From Sabulicella glaciei (GTDB lineage Bacteria > Pseudomonadota > Alphaproteobacteria > Acetobacterales > Acetobacteraceae): DNA of 64,000 nucleotides. The notes below the pieces were generated by a model. The model saw nothing but the letters and a program-made list of their open reading frames with translations, searched no databases and had not been told where the DNA came from. Position 1 is the stretch's first letter. Every line of letters starts with the position of its first letter. Below, piece by piece: positions 52,991 through 61,669 of the stretch. A program made the position numbers and the translations under genes. The DNA is taken from contig NZ_JAPFQI010000001.1 in assembly GCF_026183895.1 (NCBI RefSeq), forward strand, positions 525,510-589,509, read 5' to 3'.

Positions 52991-54062
52991 GGCGGATGCA
53001 GGCGCCCGGGCTGTGATTGCCGTCCTGGCAGAACCTGCGGTTCTGGTGAACGGCAAGGGAGTGGTCCTGTACGCCAACGGACCTGCCATCCAGAGCCTTG
53101 CTCTCTCCCCAGGAGAGGCGACCGGCGTCAACCTTGCGTCGCTGTGCGACACGCCGGAGGATGGAGAAGCATTCTCGGCTCTGCTCCATCGGGCCTCCGG
53201 AACGGCGTCCTCGCTGCCAGGCGTGGTTACCCTCCGGATAGCCACGAGCGGCAGCCAGCGGTTCCGCTGCCAAGCCAGCCGCATCGGTGGAGGTGGAGGA
53301 ACCCGGGTCCTCTTGCGTCTCGTCGAGGGCAACGACCAGCGCTTTGCAGAACTCAACCGCAAGATTGGCGATCTTCACGATGAGGTGCGGCGACGGCGCC
53401 ACTTGCAGGCACGACTTGAGGAAGCGCTCCGCGACCGGGAACTGCTTGTGCGGGAACTGCACCACCGTGTGAAGAACAACCTCCAGACTTTTGTCAGCCT
53501 GCTTCAGGCCGCCGAGCGGGAAGGTGGCAAGGAACCAGCGGCGGTGCTCCGGGAGGTCTCACGCCGGCTTTCCGCTGCAGGTGCGGTCCATCAGCTCCTA
53601 CATCAGGAGGGCGCGATCCGGGGCGTGGCGGCCGCCACGTTTCTCGGCCACCTCGGCGCACTCATTGCCAAATCGCTCGGCGCCGAGGGACACCTTGCCA
53701 TCGCATCCGGGCAAGCTGAAATCCCCAATGACACGGCGGTACCACTCGCCCTGATTTTGAACGAGCTGCTGACCAACGCGGTGAAGCATGGCTCTGCGGG
53801 CGGGCCCCTAGTGCCCATACGCGTGTCATTGGATGAGCTGGAGGGGGGCATACTGGAACTCACGGTCGAGGATGGTGGGGCTGGCTTTCCGTCGGCGGCT
53901 CCAGAAGCAGGGCGTCGCGCCTCAGGATTGGGCCTCGTGCGGGGCTTGGCGCGTCAGATGGGTGGCACGGTCACGCTGGGACAGAGTGCGCTTGGCGGCG
54001 CGCGGTCCTCGGTCCGCTTCCGGCCGCCTCAGCTGGAAGCAGAACGACAGGCTGGGAATTGA
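52983..54062 (+). CDS. Histidine kinase, PAS plus HisKA_2/HATPase (HWE-like)
   Basis: A 359-residue cytoplasmic kinase with no membrane helix. Residues 10-115 form a PAS-like sensor ([26 protein letters not shown]). A coiled coil spans about 119-155. The dimerisation box is [19 protein letters not shown], with the phospho-accepting His at about 161. The ATPase domain has N-box [22 protein letters not shown] and [14 protein letters not shown]. HisKA_2 kinases often feed stand-alone receivers in the general stress or light responses. The receiver gene starts 3 bases after the stop. ATG 52983 was chosen because the upstream extension lies in another frame of the sensor gene. Confidence 0.88.
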   Translation: MTEADAGARAVIAVLAEPAVLVNGKGVVLYANGPAIQSLALSPGEATGVNLASLCDTPEDGEAFSALLHRASGTASSLPGVVTLRIATSGSQRFRCQASRIGGGGGTRVLLRLVEGNDQRFAELNRKIGDLHDEVRRRRHLQARLEEALRDRELLVRELHHRVKNNLQTFVSLLQAAEREGGKEPAAVLREVSRRLSAAGAVHQLLHQEGAIRGVAAATFLGHLGALIAKSLGAEGHLAIASGQAEIPNDTAVPLALILNELLTNAVKHGSAGGPLVPIRVSLDELEGGILELTVEDGGAGFPSAAPEAGRRASGLGLVRGLARQMGGTVTLGQSALGGARSSVRFRPPQLEAERQAGN

Positions 54063-54065
54063 CAG

Positions 54066-54578
54066 ATGGGTGTTCAATTCTTGTTGCAGGCTTTCCTCCC
54101 TGCGCTGCCCGCTCGGTGGTCTTTGGAGGCGCAGGATCAGAGGCGCTACGCAGTGCCTGAACCCAGCTCCGGCGCTCGGGCCCGGAAGGACAGGGCACGC
54201 CTGCTGCTGGTTGAGGACGACTATCTGATCGGGCTGAACGCCGAAATGATTCTGACCGACGCGGGCCATGAGGTGCTGGGTCCCGCCACGACGGCAGATG
54301 AGGCCATTGCCCTTGCGGAGGCGGCACGCCCTGACCTCGTGCTCATGGACATCCGGCTGGCCGAGGGCAGCAGTGGCTTGGAGGCTGCGGCTGAGATCTT
54401 TCAGCGCTTGGGAATCCGTAGCCTGTTCGTCAGCGCGCACGCCGACGATCGAACGCGCGAACAGGGGAACCGGGAGGCATCGCCGGTCGGATGGCTGGCC
54501 AAACCCTATTCCTCCGAGGAGCTCGGTCGCGCGGTCACCAACGCGCTCCTGGTTCTGCGCGGGCCTAGCCTTACCTAG
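54066..54578 (+). CDS. Response regulator, single receiver domain
   Basis: A 170-residue protein whose residues 44-165 are a CheY-like receiver: LLLVEDDYLIGLNAEMILTDAGHEVLGPA with the acidic pocket, phospho-acceptor D95 in PDLVLMDIRLAEG, and conserved Lys in WLAKPYSSEELGRAV. There is no output domain. The 43-residue N-terminal extension has no similarity, so a GTG at 54153 could be the real start. Three bases separate it from the kinase gene, which is its likely partner. Confidence 0.85.
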   Translation: MGVQFLLQAFLPALPARWSLEAQDQRRYAVPEPSSGARARKDRARLLLVEDDYLIGLNAEMILTDAGHEVLGPATTADEAIALAEAARPDLVLMDIRLAEGSSGLEAAAEIFQRLGIRSLFVSAHADDRTREQGNREASPVGWLAKPYSSEELGRAVTNALLVLRGPSLT

Positions 54579-54697
54579 ACAGGGTGTTTTGCCGCGGCCC
54601 TATGGCTCCGCGCTTCGGCCCGTTTAGATCGATGAGGCTGGGAAAAATCTCCTGGACAATCTTGCGGCGCGGGGAGACGAGGGCGCAGCCTTCGCTC

Positions 54698-54966
54698 ATG
54701 TCTCGTACCGAGGGCGAGCCCCTCCTCCCCGTCGCGGTCTACCTCGGCAGCGCGGATCGCTATCACCTCTCGACCGACTGCGGAGGATGCCACTGCGCCG
54801 TTCCCATGGGCATACGCCGGGCAGCTAGGTTGGGGGCGGGATGACCACGGAGGAGTGGCTGGCGCGCCCGCGCTGCGTCGAGTTTCAGCACCGAGGCGCG
54901 CTGTTGAGCATCTGCGCCGACACGCGGAACGCCGGGGGATCCAGCGAGGCGGGCCGGAGCCGATGA
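54698..54966 (+). pseudogene. Frameshifted paralogue of the Cys-rich protein at 62230-62520
   Basis: The first part (54698-54844) reads MSRTEGEPLLPVAVYLGSAD through PMGIRRAARLGAG, then a TGA. The rest lies in another frame from 54841: MTTEEWLARPRC...ALLSICADTRNA, ending at 54966. Joined, they align with the intact gene at 62230 (MPRLDDEPLLPLTQFLGDAD, MGFRRAVRLAAGMRTEDWLA, LTVCADSRNP). One base separates the frames near 54840. The second Cys pair of the intact protein (CTACGNRN) has become CVEFQHRG, another sign of decay. Confidence 0.75.
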
Positions 54967-55036
54967 TGCAGGAGGAGTGAGCACCACCACAAAGCAGGTT
55001 GCAGGCGCTCTACCTTCAAATGATAGCTTGGCAGGC

Positions 55037-55312
55037 ATGAGCCGCGCCTCTGCCCCGTTTGCCCTGCTGATCCTGCTGGCGGCCTGCGCCGAGACGGCTG
55101 TCGTTCAGCTCGGCGCCAACCGCTACCGCGCGACCACGGACAACACCTGGACGGCTGGAGGCGCCGAAACCCAAGCCATCCAATCCGCCCAGGCCCATTG
55201 TGCCCAGCGCGGCCTTGTGGCCGAGGCGAACGTCACCGCCTCCCACACTGCCTCGTATTCCCAATACGGGCGTGCGAGTGTGGAATTCTCATGCGTGCAG
55301 GCCAAGCCGTGA
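55037..55312 (+). CDS. Small lipoprotein, function unknown
   Basis: A 91-residue protein starting MSRASAPFALLILLAACAET: the LLAAC lipobox with Cys17 indicates signal peptidase II processing and lipidation. The mature part contains VVQLGANRYRATTDNTWTAGGAETQAIQSAQAHCAQRGLVAE and ends with SVEFSCVQAKP; two Cys could form a disulfide. I chose the ATG at 55037 so the signal sequence is N-terminal; a GTG at 54977 is the in-frame alternative. No family name is assigned. It stands alone between the broken Cys-rich gene and the large hybrid kinase. Confidence 0.7.
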   Translation: MSRASAPFALLILLAACAETAVVQLGANRYRATTDNTWTAGGAETQAIQSAQAHCAQRGLVAEANVTASHTASYSQYGRASVEFSCVQAKP

Positions 55313-55346
55313 GGGGCCTGTTCCTCGTCCCGCTCTGCTTGGTCGC

Positions 55347-55367
55347 CCCGTGCGCCCAGCGCACGGG
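55347..55367 (+). terminator. Hairpin after the lipoprotein gene, possible terminator
   Basis: CCCGTGCG and CGCACGGG form a perfect 8-base stem with a CCCAG loop, 35 bases after the lipoprotein stop. No T-run follows, so termination is uncertain. Confidence 0.4.
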
Positions 55368-55476
55368 CGCGTTGCCGCTGATTAGCCGTGCGCTCCCTGC
55401 CTGGTACGGAGGATGACAGCTTTGGACACGACTCTCACGCGCGTGACGGAGGCGAGGCCGATACGCGTGTCTGGTC

Positions 55477-57867
55477 ATGAGCGCTGAAGATTCATCCGCC
55501 GCAACACGCGGCGAATACGGCGCGCCTCGTATCCCGAGACTTTCCACCTTCCTCGTAGGCCTCGTGGCGATCGCCCTCGTGCCGCCTCTCGTTGCAGGTG
55601 GAGCAGCTGTATGGAGCGTCACAGAGAGCCGGCAGGAGGCGGCTGAGGCACGGCTCCTGGCCACAGCACGTGGCCTCTCCCTCGCCATCGACCGTGACTT
55701 CGGCGGGATCGTGGGCGCTCTCTCCGCTTTCGCAGCTTCGCCCGCCCTTGGGAGCTACCCTCTTCAGCCGCGCGACCCGGCTGCCGTGCATGCCCAGGCG
55801 GTTCGGATCGGCCAGATGTATGGGGCAACCGTAGCGGTCCTAGCCCCCGATGGAGAGCAGGTGCTTAGCTCCCTTCGTCCACTCGGCGTCCCCATGCCGC
55901 CCGCATCCTCGTCCGCAGCGGTGCAAAGTGCGCTCACTTCGGGACAGCCCGCTGTTGGGGATCTCGTGATCGGCTCACTCTCCGGCCGGCCTGTGGTCTC
56001 GATTGCGATTCCTCTGAGAGACAGGACAGGGGAGGCGGTGGGCGTCGCCGTCGCGGCCATAGGTGCTGAACGTTTCCGCGACTTGCTCGCGGCGCAGGCT
56101 CTTTCCGATGGGGCCTTCGCGGCGGTAGCCGACTCCCGCGCCATCCTCGTCGCGCGCTCCGACGCATCACACGACCGTCTCGTCGGGCGGCCCTTGCCTG
56201 CCGAGAACGTCCGGCTCTTCGCGGGGATGGAAGGGGGTGTCTATCGCGCGATCGCTCTCGATGGAGTGGAGCGCGTCTTTGGCTTCGCGACCGTGCCCAC
56301 CGCAAAGGGATGGACCGTCTTCGTCGCTGATCCCGCAGCACGCTTTGACGCAGCCTGGCGCTGGCCGCTCCTCGTGCTCCTGGCGAGCGGCACTTTGGCC
56401 GTCATCCTTGGTGGGCTCGCGGCGGCGTTCGTCGCGCGTCGCATTCTCCAGCCTGTTCAGCAACTCCGCCACCATGCCGAAGCTCTCGCTGCCGGTCGGG
56501 CCGCGCCCTTGGCCACCAGCAACCCACCTGCTGGCATTGCGGAACTCGAGGTGTTGCGACACGGCTTCGCCGAGGCCGAGGCCGCCTTGCGGGCGAGTGA
56601 GGGATCGCTGCGCGCCCTGAACGAGGCACTCGAGGCACGCGTGCGCCAGGAGGTGGCGGCGCGCGAGGACGCTCAGGCGCGGCTTGCCCAGGCGCAGCGC
56701 ATGGAGGCGCTCGGTCAACTCGCCGGAGGTATTGCACATGACTTCAACAACGTCCTCCAGGCCGTGGGGGGCGGCGCGAAGCTGATTGAGGACTCAGCGG
56801 ACAATCCGTCGCGCGTGCTCCGGATTGCCGGGATGGTCCGAGAGGCTGCAGGGCGGGGCTCGGCCGTAACGCGACGCCTTCTAGCCTTCTCTAGGCGTGC
56901 CGATCTGCGTGCAGAGCCGCTGGACGTTAGAGATCTCCTCGAGAGCATGCAGGAGGTGCTCGCACACACCCTTGGCGGGGGGATACGGGTGAAACTGGAG
57001 GTCGAGGCCGGTCTTCCGCAGATGCTCGCCGACAAAGGACAGTTGGAGACGGTCCTGGTGAACCTCGCCACAAACGCGCGGGACGCCCTGAGTGGCCAGG
57101 GGACGATCGAGCTGTCCGCTGCAGCGGCGCTAATCGCCGGGGAGGGCGCGAGACGGCGGCCGCAGCTCCAGCCGGGCGCCTACGTGCGAATGTCCGTGCG
57201 TGATGCCGGTGTGGGCATTCCCCCAGAAGTGCTGGCGCATGTGTCTGAACCCTTCTTTACGACAAAGCCGCGAGGCAAAGGGACCGGGCTCGGCCTCGCA
57301 ATGGCGCGCGGCTTCGCAGAACAATCAGGCGGAGCCCTTGCCGTCGAAAGTGAGCTCGGCCGAGGCACGACGGTGTCAATCTGGCTGCCGGCCGCCGAGG
57401 AGGATCTGCGGAAGCCGCACCGTTCCATTGCGGATGTGCCAGTGCCGGCACAGGGGAGGCGAGGACATCTTCTGGTCGTGGATGACGAGGCAGTCGTGCG
57501 TGAGATCACCGCGGAGGGGCTGAGGGCATCTGGGTTCACCGTTCGGACCGCTGAGAGGGCGTCGGATGCACTGGCGGTCCTGGACAGCCGCGAGGAGGTG
57601 GATCTCTTGGTATCCGATCTATCCATGCCGGAGATGGATGGCCTGGCGCTCATCCAGGACGCCCAGCGCCGGCGGCCGGGTCTTCCGGCTATCCTGCTGA
57701 CCGGTTTCGCGACAGACACGGCGGAACTCGCGATGTCTGGCGCGCTCAGCGGCGCTTTCTCCCTTCTGCGCAAGCCGATTGATGTGAAGGCGCTGGCTGA
57801 CCGTGTCGCCATGCTCCTGGAGGCAGCGGATCTGGCTGTGCGGGACCGGACCGGGGGGCCGGAGTGA
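55477..57867 (+). CDS. Membrane hybrid sensor histidine kinase with C-terminal receiver
   Basis: A 796-residue hybrid kinase. Transmembrane helix 1 (FLVGLVAIALVPPLVAGGAAVW, about 25-46) precedes a periplasmic dCache-like sensor to about 290. Helix 2 (PLLVLLASGTLAVILGGLAAAFVA) and a HAMP/coiled-coil region follow. The HisKA box is MEALGQLAGGIAHDFNNVLQAV with H421; the HATPase has VLVNLATNARDAL, DAGVGIPPEVLAHVSEPFFTTKPRGKGTGLGLAM. A receiver occupies about 665-785, with LLVVDDEAVVREI, phospho-acceptor D714 in LLVSDLSMPEMDG, and LRKPID. The DFNN-type H box marks the subgroup whose attached receiver often acts as regulator or phosphate sink. No DNA-binding partner is adjacent; an IS element lies just downstream. 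Confidence 0.9.
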   Translation: MSAEDSSAATRGEYGAPRIPRLSTFLVGLVAIALVPPLVAGGAAVWSVTESRQEAAEARLLATARGLSLAIDRDFGGIVGALSAFAASPALGSYPLQPRDPAAVHAQAVRIGQMYGATVAVLAPDGEQVLSSLRPLGVPMPPASSSAAVQSALTSGQPAVGDLVIGSLSGRPVVSIAIPLRDRTGEAVGVAVAAIGAERFRDLLAAQALSDGAFAAVADSRAILVARSDASHDRLVGRPLPAENVRLFAGMEGGVYRAIALDGVERVFGFATVPTAKGWTVFVADPAARFDAAWRWPLLVLLASGTLAVILGGLAAAFVARRILQPVQQLRHHAEALAAGRAAPLATSNPPAGIAELEVLRHGFAEAEAALRASEGSLRALNEALEARVRQEVAAREDAQARLAQAQRMEALGQLAGGIAHDFNNVLQAVGGGAKLIEDSADNPSRVLRIAGMVREAAGRGSAVTRRLLAFSRRADLRAEPLDVRDLLESMQEVLAHTLGGGIRVKLEVEAGLPQMLADKGQLETVLVNLATNARDALSGQGTIELSAAAALIAGEGARRRPQLQPGAYVRMSVRDAGVGIPPEVLAHVSEPFFTTKPRGKGTGLGLAMARGFAEQSGGALAVESELGRGTTVSIWLPAAEEDLRKPHRSIADVPVPAQGRRGHLLVVDDEAVVREITAEGLRASGFTVRTAERASDALAVLDSREEVDLLVSDLSMPEMDGLALIQDAQRRRPGLPAILLTGFATDTAELAMSGALSGAFSLLRKPIDVKALADRVAMLLEAADLAVRDRTGGPE

Positions 57868-58028
57868 GATACCGGTTGAGACCCAATGGACCATATGAGA
57901 CGCGGCCCCGGCCGGTCTCGCCTTCTTGGCGGCGGGCATAATCTGCATAGGTCTCCTGAGGTGCGGATAAGCGACCGCTTGAGCGCCCGGCAGCCTTTGT
58001 CCGGGCGGGGTCGACTCCTCCGGTTGTC

Positions 58029-58943
58029 ACTGACTGTCCGCAAAGTGGCTTCCGTTGATCAAGCGAGGCGGCGAAGCATGATGCGGCTCATGGCGGTGTG
58101 GATCATGGCGATGCCGGTTTCGGGCAGCCGCTCGTAGTCACGGGCGAGGCGGCGGGAGCGCGAAAGCCATGCGAAGGTGCGTTCCACCACCCACCTGCGC
58201 GGGATGACCTGGAAGCCTTTGGGCTTGTCCTCCAGGCCGGGACGCCACGCTTGGCGCTGACGGTGAAATGGCACCCCGACACGCCATCCTCTGGCCTGGT
58301 CCAGCCACCTGGCGAAAGGGCCAGTGTAAGCTCCGTCCGCCCAGACCAGTTCGAGACGGGGCAACGCGCTAGATGACGTCATCTCGACCATCTGCCGCGC
58401 CCCTGCCGTGTCGTGCAGGCTAGCTGCATGGATGTGGGCGAGGAGGATCAACCCAGAGGCATCCACCAGCAGGTGGCGTTTGCGCCCGAAGGTCTTCTTG
58501 CCTGCGTCGAACCCGCGTTCAGGGCCGCCTGCGCCCGTGGCGCGTGCTGTCTGGGAGTCGATCACTCCTGCCGAGGCTTCGCGGCTTCGCCCCGCCTTTT
58601 CGCGGGCGTGCTCGCGCAGCCTGTCGTGCAGGTGCTTGAGCGTGCCGTCCTTGCGCCGGCGGGTCAGCTGCGAATGAACCGTTTGCCAGGGCGGGAAGTG
58701 GCGCGGCAGCATGCGCCACGCGCAGCCGGATCGGACAAGATAGAAGAAGGCCTCCGCCATCATCCGGCGTGGCCACTTCAGCGGACACCCGAGGCGGGAC
58801 GGGCGCGGAAGCAGTGGCTCCAGCACCGTCCATTCGCCGTCGCTCAGGTCGGAGGGATAGGGGCGGTCGGGCATGGCGACCTCCAGCACAATTGTGCCGG
58901 ATCAACGCTCTACTCTCGCATCCGCCCTTTGCGGACAGTCAGT
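58029..58943 (-). mobile_element. IS5-family insertion sequence
   Basis: A 915-base element with perfect 17-base terminal inverted repeats, ACTGACTGTCCGCAAAG at 58029-58045 and its complement at 58927-58943, enclosing one intact transposase on the minus strand. The outermost bases may be partly target-derived, so the exact ends are uncertain by 2-4 bases. It lies between the hybrid kinase and the divergent receiver/kinase pair. Confidence 0.9.
58059..58874 (-). CDS. IS5-family transposase (DDE)
   Basis: A 271-residue single-frame transposase: MPDRPYPSDLSDGEWTVLEPLLPRP at the N-terminus (DUF4096-like insertion domain), SGCAWRMLPRHFPPWQTV, then the DDE core with SAGVIDSQTARATGAGG (first Asp), LELVWADGAYTGPF (second Asp) and RWVVERTFAWLSRSRRLARDYE (Glu, Y-x2-R-like signature). 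All catalytic residues are present and the frame is uninterrupted, so the element may be active. ATG 58874 was chosen; a start five codons upstream is possible. Confidence 0.93.
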   Translation of the reverse strand: MPDRPYPSDLSDGEWTVLEPLLPRPSRLGCPLKWPRRMMAEAFFYLVRSGCAWRMLPRHFPPWQTVHSQLTRRRKDGTLKHLHDRLREHAREKAGRSREASAGVIDSQTARATGAGGPERGFDAGKKTFGRKRHLLVDASGLILLAHIHAASLHDTAGARQMVEMTSSSALPRLELVWADGAYTGPFARWLDQARGWRVGVPFHRQRQAWRPGLEDKPKGFQVIPRRWVVERTFAWLSRSRRLARDYERLPETGIAMIHTAMSRIMLRRLA

Positions 58944-59091
58944 CAGTACGGCAGCTTCCGTTCGCGGAAAAATTCAAGTAGTGCGGCGTCTGGACACGTG
59001 GGAAAATTATCAAAAAATCTCGTGACCATGGCTGGGTTCAGAGTACGGGCCAAAGCTCCTGAGGGATGTGTCCCTTGGGGGGCAACGGCCA

Positions 59092-59496
59092 TCACAGCGA
59101 CAGAGAAGGAGACGCGCCAAGAAGGCCCATGCTCGTGAAGGCCCTCAAGATATCACTAGTCAAAGTGGGCTTGATCAGAAGGGTGAGCGGGCCCTCGCCC
59201 TCTCGGCTGAGGGAGGCCGCCCCACCCGTGGGGGGGCTCCCAGTCACCACAACAACGGGCAGCAGAGGCCGTGTCTCCCGCAACTGGCGGATCAGATCCT
59301 CGCCCCTCAGACCAGACATCTTGAGGTCAGTCACCAACACGTCAAAGACTGCGCCAGTCTGAGCTTCGGACAGGGCGCGCTCGCCATTCGGCGCCCATGT
59401 GACCTTGCAGCCCCACTGCTCCAATTCTTCGCGAAAGAAGAGGGCAATGATCGCTTCGTCCTCAGCGAGCAGCACCCTGAGCAGGGCATCTCCCAT
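59092..59496 (-). CDS. Response regulator, single receiver domain
   Basis: A 134-residue CheY-like receiver: LRVLLAEDEAIIALFFREELEQWGCKVTWAPNG, phospho-acceptor D57 in FDVLVTDLKMSGLRGEDLI, and LPVVVVTGSPPTGGAA. The conserved Lys is in LLIKPTLTSDILRA. No output domain. It is divergent from the kinase gene at 59582, with 85 bases between starts, suggesting a cognate pair. ATG 59496 is the best-placed start; the open frame upstream crosses the promoter region. Local GC is lower than in core genes. Confidence 0.85.
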   Translation of the reverse strand: MGDALLRVLLAEDEAIIALFFREELEQWGCKVTWAPNGERALSEAQTGAVFDVLVTDLKMSGLRGEDLIRQLRETRPLLPVVVVTGSPPTGGAASLSREGEGPLTLLIKPTLTSDILRAFTSMGLLGASPSLSL

Positions 59497-59581
59497 CTTT
59501 GTCAAACTTCTGTGCCCATACGTACGTTTTGACGCCCGGTGTGCCCTTAGCCGGCCGTGCAAAAAATAGGTATCTTTCCTG

Positions 59582-60658
59582 ATGCCCGTCCCTCCGAGCC
59601 CCATGGTGCAGCTTTTTCTGCTGACCGCCACAACCCGCGCCCTTCCGATCGCAGTGCGCTATGCGGGCGCTACGGTGCTGATCCTTGCCGCTGCGTTGGC
59701 ACGGTATGCCCTCTTCGGGACGGAGCCTGGCCGACCCTACTTCACGTTCTATCCCGCCATCGTCATCACTGCGGCGGTCTTCGACCGGATGAGCGGTTTC
59801 TATGCGACGGCTCTCAGCAGCGTCGCGGCGGCACTTTTCTTTGTGGAGCCGAGCAGGGATCTCTGGCCCGAGGAGGCTCAAGAGTTTGGCGCGCTCCTTT
59901 ATTTCGTCCTGTCCTCTTTGCTGGTCGTCTCGCTCCTGGAGGCCCTTCATGGAGCCCTCAAGGAGGTTTCGGAGCGCCGCAAGCAGGCTGAAGAAAGCGC
60001 GGTGGCGCTCGCCAGGGCCGCTTCAGACCGCGATACGCTGCTGCAGGAGATGGTCCACCGCTCACGCAATGACAGCCAGCGCCTCTTGGCCATGATCCAG
60101 CTTCAGGCGGCGATGCCTAACATTGAAAGCAGAAGCGTCTCACAGGCCCTCACTGAAGTCTCGGAGAGGGTCGCGGCCGCGGCGCGGGTCAACCGGTACC
60201 TGGAGAGTTACTGGTGGTCTGACGCTACCGTGAACATGAAGGAGTTCATTGAGGGACTCATGGCCGACCTTCAGAGCAGCACCGAGGCCGTGCGCCCCGT
60301 TGCCTTTCAGGTGGACGCTGAGGCCCAGCCTTTACCTATCGCGCGGGCCATTCCTGCGGGCCTCATCGTGAATGAACTGGTGGGTAACGCTCTCAAATAC
60401 GCCTTTGCGGATGGTCGAGACGGGAACATTTGGGTCACGCTGCGCCGGCAGGGAGAGGAACTGGTGCTGACGGTGGAAGACGACGGCGTTGGCTTCAATC
60501 CAGGTACACCGCCGCAGGGGACGGGGATCGGTCTACGCTTGGTAAGGGCCCTGGCCGCCCAGCTCGAGGGAGCATTAGCGACGAGCTCGACGCGTGGCAG
60601 CGGCGACAGTGCGAAGGGGGCCGGCTGGATCGTGCGTTTCCCCGCTAAAGCGTGTTAG
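59582..60658 (+). CDS. Membrane histidine kinase with DUF4118-like region and HisKA_2-like core
   Basis: A 358-residue kinase. Residues 15-120 form three or four membrane helices (VRYAGATVLILAAALARYALF, FYPAIVITAAVFDRMSGFYATALSSVAAALFFV, LYFVLSSLLVVSLLEAL) with the GRPYFTFYPA pattern typical of KdpD-like DUF4118. The kinase core has LLQEMVHRSRNDSQRLLAMI with phospho-acceptor H159. This diverges from the usual HHRVKNNLQ box but keeps the His and Asn. Then come N-box GLIVNELVGNALKYAFADGR, VEDDGVGFNPGTPPQGTGIGLRLVRALAAQL. It probably phosphorylates the divergent receiver at 59092-59496. Confidence 0.87.
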   Translation: MPVPPSPMVQLFLLTATTRALPIAVRYAGATVLILAAALARYALFGTEPGRPYFTFYPAIVITAAVFDRMSGFYATALSSVAAALFFVEPSRDLWPEEAQEFGALLYFVLSSLLVVSLLEALHGALKEVSERRKQAEESAVALARAASDRDTLLQEMVHRSRNDSQRLLAMIQLQAAMPNIESRSVSQALTEVSERVAAAARVNRYLESYWWSDATVNMKEFIEGLMADLQSSTEAVRPVAFQVDAEAQPLPIARAIPAGLIVNELVGNALKYAFADGRDGNIWVTLRRQGEELVLTVEDDGVGFNPGTPPQGTGIGLRLVRALAAQLEGALATSSTRGSGDSAKGAGWIVRFPAKAC

Positions 60659-60667
60659 CGCCAGCAA

Positions 60668-60713
60668 CCGCCTCACCCGAGCGATCCGCGAGGGCGATCC
60701 GCTTGTGAGGCGG
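60668..60713 (+). terminator. Hairpin after the island kinase, possible terminator
   Basis: CCGCCTCAC (60668-60676) is complementary to GTGAGGCGG (60705-60713) across a 28-base loop that itself contains the near-repeat GCGATCCGCGAGGGCGATCCGC. It begins 10 bases after the kinase stop. No T-tract follows, so it may instead be an extragenic palindrome. Confidence 0.4.
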
Positions 60714-60823
60714 CGGTTCTGAGCGGCACGAGCTATGGTGACCTGCCCCCTTAGAAACGGACCGCCGGTAAAGTGAGCCCGGCGGAGCCTGAGGCGCTTG
60801 GCTTTGGTGGTCCAGGTGCAGTG

Positions 60824-61669
60824 TTAGCCCTCGCCGGTCGTCGAACCCTCCACCGCTGGTGAAGGGCGTGTCAGCAAAAGGTATTCCTGCGGCGTCCGCT
60901 GGCCAAGAGCCATCTGAGGTCGGCTCTCGTTGTAGTCCCGTCGCCAAGCCTCGATCACCGCCCGTGCCTCGGCCACCGTTTCAAACCAGTGCAGGTTCAG
61001 GCACTCGTCGCGCAGCGAGCCGTTGAACGTCTCGATGAACGCATTGTCCGTCGGCTTGCCAGGGCGCGAGAAGTCGATCCGCACGCCGTGGTGATAGGCC
61101 CACAGGTCGATCAGCTGACCAGTGAACTCCGCCCCATTGTCAGCAAACATATACTTCGGGGCACCGCGCTGGCGCACCAAGCGGTTCAGCACTTCGACCA
61201 CGTGCTCGCCCCGGAGCCGCTGGCCCACCTCGATGGCCAAGCCTTCACGGCTGTAGACATCGACCACCGTCAGCGCTCGGAACTTGGTGCCCTGGCTGAG
61301 CTGATCGTGGATGAAATCCAGGCTCCAGGCCTCGTTTGGTCGTCTGGGAATGCAGCGTGCCTCCCGGTGCACTGCCATCTTGCGCCGCCTTGGCCGCTTG
61401 CTGCGCAGGGACAGGCCCTCCTCGCGGTATAGACGCCAGACGAGGTTGCGGCCGACCTCCCAGCCGTCGCGCCGGAGCATGATGTGGATGCGTCGGTAGC
61501 CATAGCGGATTCGGGTCGCCGCGATCTCGCGCATGCGCTGACGGATCTCGAGACGCGGATCCCGCGTGCTCGGCTTGCGCTGCGTCGAGCGGTGTTGACG
61601 CGTCAGAGAACAAGCCCGGCGCTCGCTGTAGCCGTGGCGGCTCGCCACGTAGGCCACAACCTCCTTCAT
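60824..61669 (-). CDS. IS3-family transposase OrfB (rve integrase core)
   Basis: A 281-residue DDE transposase: YVASRHGYSERRACSLTRQHRSTQRK, RIRYGYRRIHIMLRRDGW (HTH_21 region), then the core NEAWSLDFIHDQLSQG (first Asp), KYMFADNGAEFTG (second Asp) and PTDNAFIETFNGSLRDECLN (Glu). NESRPQMALGQRTPQEYL closes the integrase domain. All three acidic residues are present. The start shares ATGA with the OrfA stop, so separate translation is possible as well as the frameshift fusion usual in this family. Confidence 0.93.
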   Translation of the reverse strand: MKEVVAYVASRHGYSERRACSLTRQHRSTQRKPSTRDPRLEIRQRMREIAATRIRYGYRRIHIMLRRDGWEVGRNLVWRLYREEGLSLRSKRPRRRKMAVHREARCIPRRPNEAWSLDFIHDQLSQGTKFRALTVVDVYSREGLAIEVGQRLRGEHVVEVLNRLVRQRGAPKYMFADNGAEFTGQLIDLWAYHHGVRIDFSRPGKPTDNAFIETFNGSLRDECLNLHWFETVAEARAVIEAWRRDYNESRPQMALGQRTPQEYLLLTRPSPAVEGSTTGEG

